NCBI GenBank assembly: GCA_018900975.1
Contig: JAHIFK010000159.1
Span: 1 to 5,824 of the forward strand
DNA: 5,824 nt
From: Methanobacteriota archaeon
GTDB lineage: Archaea; Halobacteriota; Methanosarcinia; Methanosarcinales; Methanoperedenaceae
Direction: 5' to 3'
The position numbers were made by a program, and so were the translations under genes. Each line of letters opens with the position of its first letter. The stretch's first letter is position 1. Positions 1-5,361 of this stretch are shown here, one piece after another. The notes beneath the pieces were generated by a model. It was given only the letters and a program-made list of their open reading frames with translations, had not been told where the DNA came from and did not search any database.

Positions 1-992
1 ATGTGGCTGCTCGCGCCGAAAGCCACAGAACCTACTGCATGGGGCGCACCCCTCAACCTCACGATCCTTCCCTGGACAGCAGCAACATCCCGCGTGGATG
101 ATGCATTAGAGACCGCCATAGCGATATTGCAACCGACTTCCGGGATAAGTTCAGGCGCCATATTTTTTTCTATAATTTCAACAGCTTCCTCCACATTGCG
201 CAATACTTGATACCTTTGCGCGTCAGCGAACAGGGGTCCTATCTGGTTTACCGGCGCGCTGCCTGTGCCGATCGCCACACTTGCCAGTATCGCCTGCTCT
301 ACGAATTTCTTGGCTCGTTGTGCAGCTTCAAGAAGAGGTGTCCCTTTTGCCAGCTCTGCAGTTATTGCAGCAGAGTGAGTGCATCCAGAGCCGTGAGTCC
401 CCCCATTTACCATCGTTCCATCAATATATGTAACCTCGCCGTCAAAAAAAACATCAGTAAACTCAAGATGACCCCCAGTCACTATGACAGCATTCGCTCC
501 CAGTTCATGTATCTTTTTTGCAGCTTTTTTGGCATCCTTAAGGTCTGTTATCTTCATACCTGATAACCGCTCTGCCTCAGCCACGTTCGGTGTGATCACT
601 GTGCAAAGGGGCATGAGTTCCTCGATCAGGACGCTCACAGCATCATCCTTCAGCAGTTCCCCTCCAGCCTCAGCAGTCATCACAGGGTCAATAACAAGAG
701 GGAACCTGCGGTCTTTGAACAAACCTGCCACAGTCCTGACAATATCAGGGGAGGAGAGCATACCGGTCTTGGCGCAGTTGATCTGGATATCACTTACCAA
801 AGCATTGAACTGCTCTTCGATGAAATCCACAGGGATATCCTGGAAGCTCACCACGCCTCTTGTATTCTGCGATGTGAGCGAAGTGATAACGCACGTTCCA
901 TGAACCCCAAGCGCTGCAAAGGTCTTTATATCCGCAGCAACACCTGCGCCGCCCCCCGGATCAACACCTGCTATAGTTAATGCTGTCGGCAT
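1..992 (-). CDS. thiDN: Bifunctional HMP/HMP-P kinase - thiamine-phosphate synthase (ThiD-ThiN fusion), C-terminus cut off by the window edge
   Basis: Translating the minus strand from 992 gives 330 open codons with no stop before the left edge. Residues 1-258 are a ThiD kinase: substrate/nucleotide loop DPGGGAG at 11-17 (many relatives have DSGGGAG), TPNVAEAE near 134-141, TGGH 172-175, and the anion-hole/catalytic stretch HGSGCTHSAA with Cys204. ThiD phosphorylates hydroxymethylpyrimidine and then its monophosphate. From about residue 265 a second domain starts; LIPEVGCNIAMAV, DVAAVQGRIVR and GSVAFGASSH match the ThiN domain, which in archaea replaces ThiE and condenses HMP-PP with the thiazole phosphate to thiamine phosphate. 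The ThiN domain is incomplete only because the window ends. Start: I prefer ATG at 992 (MPTALTIAG) because a TATA box lies about 26 bp upstream, which suits a leaderless mRNA. An in-frame ATG at 1013 would add seven residues, and neither start has a Shine-Dalgarno. The gene is divergent from the methyltransferase. No THI-box-like CTGAGA was seen upstream. Confidence 0.93.
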   Translation of the reverse strand, partial: MPTALTIAGVDPGGGAGVAADIKTFAALGVHGTCVITSLTSQNTRGVVSFQDIPVDFIEEQFNALVSDIQINCAKTGMLSSPDIVRTVAGLFKDRRFPLVIDPVMTAEAGGELLKDDAVSVLIEELMPLCTVITPNVAEAERLSGMKITDLKDAKKAAKKIHELGANAVIVTGGHLEFTDVFFDGEVTYIDGTMVNGGTHGSGCTHSAAITAELAKGTPLLEAAQRAKKFVEQAILASVAIGTGSAPVNQIGPLFADAQRYQVLRNVEEAVEIIEKNMAPELIPEVGCNIAMAVSNASSTRDVAAVQGRIVRLRGAPHAVGSVAFGASSH

Positions 993-1014
993 AACGCTAA
1001 GAATGGTCTGCATA

Positions 1015-1022
1015 CTTTATAA
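1015..1022 (-). promoter_or_regulatory. Putative archaeal TATA box for thiDN
   Basis: TTATAAAG on the minus strand is centred at 1018.5, 26-27 bp upstream of the ATG at 992. This is the usual archaeal TATA-to-start-site distance, so transcription would begin at the start codon itself (leaderless mRNA). That agrees with the lack of a Shine-Dalgarno. The element would overlap the codons just upstream if the ATG at 1013 were used. No transcript data are available. Confidence 0.5.
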
Positions 1023-1073
1023 CAGTTCCAGTCAACAAAGTACATGATTTTTGACTAAAATTGAAAGGGATAC

Positions 1074-1691
1074 ATGACAGAACATATCAAAGCCTGGAAC
1101 AACGAATACAAGAGCAGTATATGGAAAGGCCATTATTCCCTTGACATCCTTGGCTCACTTGGCAAGGGACGCTTGCTGGATGCAGGATGTGGAAGCGGGA
1201 AATACTCGATACCGCTACAGATGCGCGGGTTTGAGGTTATTGGTGTGGATGTATCCCTGGACGCTCTTAAGATGGCGGCAAAAGGAAGCGTTTGCAGGGA
1301 ACTGTACATGAAATTTCTGGCGGGAGATATTTGCCACCTTCCTTTTCAGGACGCATCGTTTGATATCGTATGGTGCTATGGTGTACTTCAGCATCTCCTG
1401 TCAGATGAACGGGAGCTTGCGATCTGCGAATTCAGGAGGATTCTGAGCAGCGGAGGCAGACTGTTCCTTGAAGTTTTCGGGGACGAAGATATGAGGTACG
1501 GTGGCATCGAGATCGAACCCAATACCTTCAAAAGAAAAAAAGGCATCATCTACCATTATTTCAATATAAATGAATTGAATGGATTGCTGGGCGGTTTTTC
1601 GTGCAGGATAACTGAGTCAAAAAAGGAAAAGCGATTCGATGGGCGGGTTTACATACGGCATATGATATCGGTTGAAGCTCGAAGATCATGA
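1074..1691 (+). CDS. Class I SAM-dependent methyltransferase, substrate unknown
   Basis: The product is a 205-residue Rossmann-fold methyltransferase of the Methyltransf_11/25 type. Motif I is LLDAGCGSG at residues 34-42, the acidic end of strand 2 is GVDVS with Asp59, the adenine-contact segment is AGDICHLPF with Asp85 (83-91), and motif IV region is FDIVWCYGVLQHL at 96-108, followed by the RRILSSGGRLFLEVFG strand-helix at 121-136. The C-terminal 60 residues (YHYFNINELNGLL and a basic stretch) would form the substrate cap; their YYH-F-x-x-x-EL pattern loosely recalls Trm9-like tRNA methyltransferases, but this is not enough to name a substrate. There is no signal peptide or membrane segment, so it is probably cytoplasmic. 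The start ATG follows a weak AAAGGGA element three bases upstream. It diverges from thiDN and is followed after 59 bp by a secreted-protein gene with its own TATA-like element, so neither neighbour gives a firm hint of function. Confidence 0.85.
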   Translation: MTEHIKAWNNEYKSSIWKGHYSLDILGSLGKGRLLDAGCGSGKYSIPLQMRGFEVIGVDVSLDALKMAAKGSVCRELYMKFLAGDICHLPFQDASFDIVWCYGVLQHLLSDERELAICEFRRILSSGGRLFLEVFGDEDMRYGGIEIEPNTFKRKKGIIYHYFNINELNGLLGGFSCRITESKKEKRFDGRVYIRHMISVEARRS

Positions 1692-1715
1692 ACAATATAT
1701 GAAGATTCGGCAGAA

Positions 1716-1723
1716 AAATATAT
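1716..1723 (+). promoter_or_regulatory. Putative archaeal TATA box for the secreted-protein gene
   Basis: AAATATAT lies inside a longer AT run (1714-1725) and is centred at 1719.5. A start site 26-27 bp downstream falls near 1746, five bases before the ATG at 1751, predicting a very short leader. No Shine-Dalgarno precedes that ATG, which is consistent. The gene is therefore probably transcribed separately from the methyltransferase upstream. Confidence 0.45.
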
Positions 1724-1750
1724 ATCTACCGGTTGTATATTGTTTACTGA

Positions 1751-2467
1751 ATGAAATCAGCATTAATAGTCACAGTTTTCCTTATCATTGTCTTTGCGTC
1801 ATTAACACCATTTTCGGTCGGGGCGTCAGAGAAAAGGTCAATTGATATCACCTCTCTCACCATAAATTTCGATAAAACAGATGCCACATTCACTGTATAT
1901 TATGACATTGGTAGATTGCCAAAGATGTTCATACTTCTTCTGGGAAGCAAAAGTCTTGAGCCAAAAATAAAATCTGTGTTCTTCGAATTCGATTATGATA
2001 TTATTAAAATGGATCCTGATAAAGCGGTTCTGCGTGTAAAGAATATCTCAAGACCTCAAAAAGAGTATTATTTACATGACTCGGTCAAGTTCGGGGAAAG
2101 TATAAAAACAGTGTTATATATCTATACACCCGATTCACCAGACCCAAAAAAATATTCCAGGGTTTATTTGTTCGACTGGAGCAATATCCCTGGGAACGAT
2201 AACGACAAACTTTTAAAATTCCTCAAAAATGATCTTGAAATAAACTGGGTAAAGAATGCAAAAATCACAAAACTTGATGATGATAAGGTAATACGTATTT
2301 TTTCGGAAAATAACTCAATCGATATAGTTCTTGAGAATGAGCAGAATGCGATCATTAAACTCACCAGCGGAAAAACCTATGATCTCCAGGTTGATACGGA
2401 CAGAGGCAAATACTATATTTACTCCCCGCTTCTATACTCCACACCTGATATTGTTTACCGCTCATGA
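1751..2467 (+). CDS. Secreted or surface-exposed protein of unknown function
   Basis: I cannot assign this 238-residue protein to a named family. It opens with a Sec-type signal peptide: Lys2, a hydrophobic core at residues 4-21 and a likely signal peptidase site after SVGA (residue 25). There is no second membrane segment, no lipobox Cys and no cysteine anywhere in the mature part, so it should be released or cell-wall associated. The mature chain looks beta-rich, with alternating polar and hydrophobic stretches (SLTINFDKTDATFTVYYDIG, 35-54). A second section from about 150 on, ending in strands around IDIVLENEQNAIIKLTSGKT and YDLQVDTDRGKYYIY, may be a separate small beta module. Possible N-glycosylation sequons are NIS (98) and NNS (187). 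The gene is clearly A+T-richer than its neighbours (20 G+C in 60 bases at 1921-1980, 18 in 60 at 2221-2280, against 34 in 60 in purF at 4261-4320). Its last 13 bases overlap the convergent oapC/arvC gene. Confidence 0.85.
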   Translation: MKSALIVTVFLIIVFASLTPFSVGASEKRSIDITSLTINFDKTDATFTVYYDIGRLPKMFILLLGSKSLEPKIKSVFFEFDYDIIKMDPDKAVLRVKNISRPQKEYYLHDSVKFGESIKTVLYIYTPDSPDPKKYSRVYLFDWSNIPGNDNDKLLKFLKNDLEINWVKNAKITKLDDDKVIRIFSENNSIDIVLENEQNAIIKLTSGKTYDLQVDTDRGKYYIYSPLLYSTPDIVYRS

Positions 2468-2886
2468 TGTCTCTTTTTCTGGAAGACAGAAGGCAAATGG
2501 ACGATATATGTTCCATCCTCCTTTAGCGCCATAACGATCTCATCCCGTTTCATTATTGAATCGAGATTCAATTCATACGAACCCGGCGATAGTATCCTTA
2601 CAGATTCCACCCTTTCTCCGATCTCCTCTTTTTTCTTCTCAACTTTTGATTCTTTTGGTTCAGGCTGCTCCGGTTTAATCCCCAGCAGTTCATCCACTTC
2701 CTTGATGAACTGTGTTGCAGCAGGGGGAATTAAAGTATCTCCTGTTTTTCCCGCAGACCCGGCAGGCTGGGTCGTTTCATCCCTTACATAAAGGAACTTA
2801 TTCCACCCGCATTTCGGGCAGCCGTTCAGTATTATGGCTGCGCCATCCCTGAAAATACCTTCGCATCTGGTGCATTTATGTGGCAT
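2455..2886 (-). CDS. oapC/arvC: Zinc-ribbon protein, OapC/ArvC family
   Basis: The product has 143 residues in three parts. Residues 1-34 form a zinc ribbon with two CxxC pairs (Cys5/Cys8 and Cys23/Cys26) that should bind one zinc. Residues 35-92 are a low-complexity linker rich in Pro, Glu and Lys with a short helix FIKEVDELLGI (60-70). Residues 93-135 form a compact conserved C-terminal module, VESVRILSPGSYELNLDS followed by EDGTYIVHLPSVF. This layout matches the archaeal family annotated OapC/ArvC (COG3364-like). Its molecular function is unknown to me. It is the last gene of the GTPase-OapB-OapC run, starting four bases after the oapB stop behind a weak AGGG element, and would be co-translated with them. 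Inference: it is a partner or effector of the GTPase, and the ribbon may bind protein or nucleic acid. The 3' end overlaps the convergent secreted-protein gene by 13 bp, and no clear terminator follows on the minus strand. Confidence 0.85.
   Translation of the reverse strand: MPHKCTRCEGIFRDGAAIILNGCPKCGWNKFLYVRDETTQPAGSAGKTGDTLIPPAATQFIKEVDELLGIKPEQPEPKESKVEKKKEEIGERVESVRILSPGSYELNLDSIMKRDEIVMALKEDGTYIVHLPSVFQKKRHHER
2474..2478 (+). terminator. Possible oligo-T terminator of the secreted-protein gene
   Basis: A run of five T residues on the plus strand lies seven bases after the stop codon at 2465-2467, in a pyrimidine-rich context (CTCTTTTTCT). Archaeal RNA polymerase can terminate at short oligo-T tracts without a hairpin. 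The run lies inside the 3' coding end of the convergent gene, where it encodes the QKK part of that protein, so it may be coincidental. Confidence 0.3.
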
Positions 2887-2890
2887 GACC

Positions 2891-3247
2891 CTACGGTGAG
2901 ACCATGGCGCTTATCAGGTCCCTGTCCTTTCTTATTGTCTTAAGCTGCGCTGCAGGACCTATAACTGTAAGCCGTGTCTTGAGGGTGGACTTGCCCAAAA
3001 GCTTGCTAAAAAATGTATCGTTATGCTTTACAGGGTAACTCTCTATCTCTATCCCTGAGAAATCATCCTGCGCGATCTCTGTCATGGTAAGTTCGATGAG
3101 CTTATTCTGTTCGGTCGGCGTAAGACCTTTTTCCAGAACAAGTATTTTCCCCATCCTTACTTCATCAAGGATCAAACGCACTTTTTCCATTGGCGTCATA
3201 CCATCAAGCTTATCCTCTGAGATTAAATCCAACTGAATTCCTTTCAT
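2891..3247 (-). CDS. oapB/arvB: DUF2073 protein, OapB/ArvB family
   Basis: The product is a 118-residue soluble protein beginning MKGIQLDLISEDKL. It matches the archaeal DUF2073 family (COG3365-like, now named OapB/ArvB). Recognisable parts are the N-terminal LDLISEDKLDGM, a helix MEKVRLILDEVRMGKILVLEKGL (about 19-41), a second helix EQNKLIELTMTEI, and the strand-rich end TRLTVIGPAAQLKTIRKDRD. It has no membrane segment and no cysteine. Its biochemical role is not known to me. The family sits beside the Era-like GTPase in many Euryarchaeota, which implies joint action. Start choice: the longer reading begins with GTG at 3256, overlapping the GTPase stop as GTGA. I prefer the ATG at 3247 because a GGGTGAT Shine-Dalgarno stands four bases before it and itself contains the GTPase stop codon. 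Translation of the two genes is probably coupled. Confidence 0.87.
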   Translation of the reverse strand: MKGIQLDLISEDKLDGMTPMEKVRLILDEVRMGKILVLEKGLTPTEQNKLIELTMTEIAQDDFSGIEIESYPVKHNDTFFSKLLGKSTLKTRLTVIGPAAQLKTIRKDRDLISAMVSP

Positions 3248-3251
3248 AATT

Positions 3252-3258
3252 ATCACCC
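3252..3258 (-). promoter_or_regulatory. Shine-Dalgarno of oapB/arvB that decides its start
   Basis: GGGTGAT on the minus strand pairs with the archaeal 16S 3' end (complement GGAGGTGAT) and stands four bases upstream of the ATG at 3247. Its TGA is also the stop codon of the GTPase gene. The GTG at 3256 lies inside this site, so it is less likely to be the start codon. Confidence 0.6.
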
Positions 3259-3885
3259 GAAATGTTGTGCAATTTCTTTATAGAGATGGTCTATGTTCTG
3301 CCCTTCAAGGGCTGATATTGGAACAAGAGGATGCTGCGGGAAAGCGCTGTGAATTCGCGCAGGGGACGAGGTGGGAAGGTCGATCTTATTTGCGGCAATA
3401 AGAAGCGGAAGTTTCCGCGCTTCCATATTACCTATCACGGTAACGTTGACCTGCGTGTATGGATCTTCCGTTGCGTCCATCACAAGTATTACGCCGTCAA
3501 GGTCGTCCAGCCATTTTACCGCCTCTATAACCCCTTCAGTGGCTTCTTTTGCGCGCCTCTTTGATTCCTCTTCATTCATACCGAATGCCATGAAATCGTG
3601 AAAATCGATCCTCGTAGCAAGCCCGGGCGTATCGATGATGTCCAGAGTCACAGAGGAGCCGTTTGATTCGATGGTCACGCCCTCGCGCCTTCTGGCTCTG
3701 CGTGTCTCATGAGGTATCTGCGAAACCGAACCCATAGCATCGCCTGTCCAGTCGCGTATGATCCTGTTCGCCAGAGTGGTTTTTCCAGCATTGGGAGGAC
3801 CATATATCCCTATTCTTGCTCTCTTCTTCTTGAATAAACGTCTTAACCATTTGAACTTTAGCCCCATATTTTTTATTATGCCCAT
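3253..3885 (-). CDS. oapA/arvA: Era-like small GTPase, OapA/ArvA family (vesiculation GTPase candidate)
   Basis: The 210-residue product has all G motifs of a TRAFAC small GTPase: G1 GPPNAGKT at 29-36, a G2-like Thr61 in ETRRARRREGV, G3 DTPG at 85-88, G4 NKID at 166-169 and G5 SALEG at 191-195. No domain follows G5, so unlike Era there is no KH RNA-binding domain. Residues 5-24 (KFKWLRRLFKKKR core) are strongly basic with Phe/Trp/Leu on one helical face, suggesting peripheral membrane binding by an amphipathic helix. A helix between G3 and G4 (about 103-128, MNEEESKRRAKEATEGVIEA) is longer than in Ras. The neighbours, DUF2073 and zinc-ribbon genes immediately downstream, identify it as the OapA/ArvA type. 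From memory, the haloarchaeal member is required for extracellular vesicle formation; whether that holds in this organism is inference. The start ATG at 3885 has a GAGG Shine-Dalgarno seven bases upstream. purF ends 62 bp upstream on the same strand. Confidence 0.9.
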   Translation of the reverse strand: MGIIKNMGLKFKWLRRLFKKKRARIGIYGPPNAGKTTLANRIIRDWTGDAMGSVSQIPHETRRARRREGVTIESNGSSVTLDIIDTPGLATRIDFHDFMAFGMNEEESKRRAKEATEGVIEAVKWLDDLDGVILVMDATEDPYTQVNVTVIGNMEARKLPLLIAANKIDLPTSSPARIHSAFPQHPLVPISALEGQNIDHLYKEIAQHFG

Positions 3886-3893
3886 AGTTTTGC

Positions 3894-3919
3894 CTCAGTA
3901 TTCTATCTCACTATTCTAA
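3894..3919 (-). repeat. Tandem 13-bp direct repeat in the leader of the GTPase operon
   Basis: On the plus strand CTCAGTATTCTAT (3894-3906) is followed without a gap by CTCACTATTCTAA (3907-3919); 11 of 13 positions agree. Read on the minus strand, the copy nearer the gene supplies the GAG of the GTPase Shine-Dalgarno and the farther copy carries GTGAG instead. It could be an operator for a factor binding one DNA face in tandem, or a chance duplication. Confidence 0.6.
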
Positions 3920-3930
3920 TATCAGTACCC

Positions 3931-3940
3931 TGTATTTTAG
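3931..3940 (-). promoter_or_regulatory. Possible TATA element for the GTPase-OapB-OapC operon
   Basis: CTAAAATACA on the minus strand, preceded by purine-rich GGAAGA that could act as a BRE, would place a start site near 3909. This leaves a leader of about 24 bases that includes the GAGG ribosome site and falls in the tandem repeat. The match to an archaeal TATA consensus is only fair, and read-through from purF is an alternative. Confidence 0.28.
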
Positions 3941-3947
3941 TCTTCCG

Positions 3948-5348
3948 TCAGAACTCGGACAGCTTCAACTGTCTCCTTGAACACTTTTCTCCTGGTATTT
4001 CCACCGGGTACGCGCCTGTCAGGCATCCGATGCACAGGTCATCCTGTGGAAGCCCTATCGAGCTTACAAGGCCATCGATGCTTATGTACCCGAGCGAGTC
4101 TGCATTGATCACAGCCTCAACGCCTTTCACGGCCTTATGCGCTGCAACGAGTTCCTCTCTTGTCGCCATATCGATACCCAGGTAGCACGGTGAAATTATC
4201 GGGGGACTTGCGACTCTCATATGGATTTCCCTTGCTCCTGATTTTCTCATCAGGTCAATTATGCGCCGTGATGTTGTCCCGCGCACTATGCTGTCGTCCA
4301 CAAGCACTACGTTCTTTCCCTCTATATTGGGTTTTATCGTGTTGAGCTTGAGCCTAACAGCCGTCTCTCTCATGTCCTGCCCTGGCATGATGAAAGTCCT
4401 GCCTATGTACCTGTTCTTCATCAGCCCTTCCATGTAATCTATACCTGATCTCTTTGAGAAACCTATGGCTGCTGTTATCCCTGAGTCGGGAACAGGAGAA
4501 ACGATATCAGCTTTTACCGGATGTTCGGAAAAAAGTGTCTGTCCGATCCGCATCCTTACGCTGTAAACGAGTTCACCGTCTATGACAGAGTCCGGCCGTG
4601 CAAAATAAATGTATTCAAATACGCAGTGGGCATAGTTCTTCGACCTGACAAGCTGCTTGCTTTCATATTCACCGCCTTTTATTATCAGCATTTCGCCCGG
4701 AGCGATATCCCGAAGAAGTGTTCCATTCAGGATATCAACAGCCGCGCTCTCTGAGGCTACCATATAACCATTGTCGATCTGCCCCAGGCACAGGGGTTTT
4801 ATACCAAGCGGATCGCGGACAGCAACAAGCACGTTATCAACAAGAATTACCAGCGAATAAGAACCCACAAGTCGCTTCATCAATTCCCTGACTGCCTCAT
4901 CAAGGTCGCTGTGCATGAGTTTTTTCACAAGAAGATGAGCTATGACCTCGGTATCAGAATCCGAAAGGAATATCCGCCCCTCTTTTTCCAGTTCAGTCCT
5001 GAGTTCTTTTGAATTGACGAGGTTCCCGTTATGAGCTATCGCTATAGTACCACTTTTGAAACTCACGATAAGCGGCTGGCAGTTCTCAATTTTTGAGCCG
5101 CCTGTTGTAGAATAACGCACATGCCCGATACCGACATGACCTTTTAATTTCTGGATGTCACCCTTGTTAAATACATCAGGTACCAGACCCATCCCTTTCA
5201 GGGTACTGACCTTTGTGCCATCGTGGACAGTTATTCCTGCTGATTCCTGTCCCCTGTGCTGAAGAGCATAAAGTGCATAATAGATAGACAACGCAGAAGG
5301 TGTTTCATTACTGTAAGAAACACCCACTACGCCGCATTCTTCATGCAA
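3948..5348 (-). CDS. purF: Amidophosphoribosyltransferase (glutamine PRPP amidotransferase), Fe-S type
   Basis: PurF makes 5-phosphoribosylamine, glutamate and pyrophosphate from PRPP and glutamine, the first committed step of purine synthesis, in the cytoplasm. The 466-residue length is normal. The N-terminal Ntn glutaminase domain begins MHEECGVVG, so Cys5 would become the N-terminal nucleophile after removal of a four-residue leader. Other glutaminase motifs are RGQESAG (32-38), HVRYSTTG (76-83), HNGNL (106-110) and SDTEV (131-135). The phosphoribosyltransferase domain has the PRPP loop VVLVDDSIVRGTTS (347-360). Four cysteines, Cys242 (AHCVFE), Cys388 (SPCYLG), Cys439 and Cys442 (CIGC), sit where the B. 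subtilis-type enzyme binds its structural 4Fe-4S cluster, so this is the Fe-S, oxygen-sensitive class. The start codon is TTG, supported by an AAGGTGA site six bases upstream and by the position of Cys5. The gene starts 11 bp after L37e, pointing to one transcript with LSm and L37e. Confidence 0.97.
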   Translation of the reverse strand: MHEECGVVGVSYSNETPSALSIYYALYALQHRGQESAGITVHDGTKVSTLKGMGLVPDVFNKGDIQKLKGHVGIGHVRYSTTGGSKIENCQPLIVSFKSGTIAIAHNGNLVNSKELRTELEKEGRIFLSDSDTEVIAHLLVKKLMHSDLDEAVRELMKRLVGSYSLVILVDNVLVAVRDPLGIKPLCLGQIDNGYMVASESAAVDILNGTLLRDIAPGEMLIIKGGEYESKQLVRSKNYAHCVFEYIYFARPDSVIDGELVYSVRMRIGQTLFSEHPVKADIVSPVPDSGITAAIGFSKRSGIDYMEGLMKNRYIGRTFIMPGQDMRETAVRLKLNTIKPNIEGKNVVLVDDSIVRGTTSRRIIDLMRKSGAREIHMRVASPPIISPCYLGIDMATREELVAAHKAVKGVEAVINADSLGYISIDGLVSSIGLPQDDLCIGCLTGAYPVEIPGEKCSRRQLKLSEF

Positions 5349-5354
5349 CCGTTC

Positions 5355-5361
5355 TCACCTT
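5355..5361 (-). promoter_or_regulatory. Shine-Dalgarno of purF, supporting its TTG start
   Basis: AAGGTGA on the minus strand stands six bases before the TTG at 5348 and overlaps the L37e stop codon (TAA, 5362-5360). No in-frame ATG lies near; the nearby ATG at 5344 is in another frame. The site therefore fixes TTG as the purF start. Confidence 0.7.

Noticed and set aside
484..903. Open frame of 139 codons on the plus strand, and shorter ones at 1-210 and 207-563
   Set aside because: They lie antisense to thiDN, whose minus-strand translation shows conserved ThiD and ThiN motifs throughout; the plus-strand translations show no recognisable domain.
993..1073. TPP riboswitch upstream of thiDN
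   Set aside because: No CTGAGA-type THI-box core or matching stem could be found in the short spacer, and a leaderless mRNA leaves no room for one.
2164..2364. Minus-strand open frame inside the secreted-protein gene
   Set aside because: Low-complexity Ser/Phe-rich translation with no ribosome site, antisense to a gene with a good signal peptide and promoter.
2629..2634. T6 tract as a terminator on the plus strand
   Set aside because: It lies deep in the oapC/arvC coding region, where it encodes part of the lysine/glutamate linker, and is far from the upstream plus-strand stop codon.
3331..3601. Plus-strand open frames opposite the GTPase gene
   Set aside because: The minus-strand frame carries all five G motifs; the plus-strand products look like compositional shadows.
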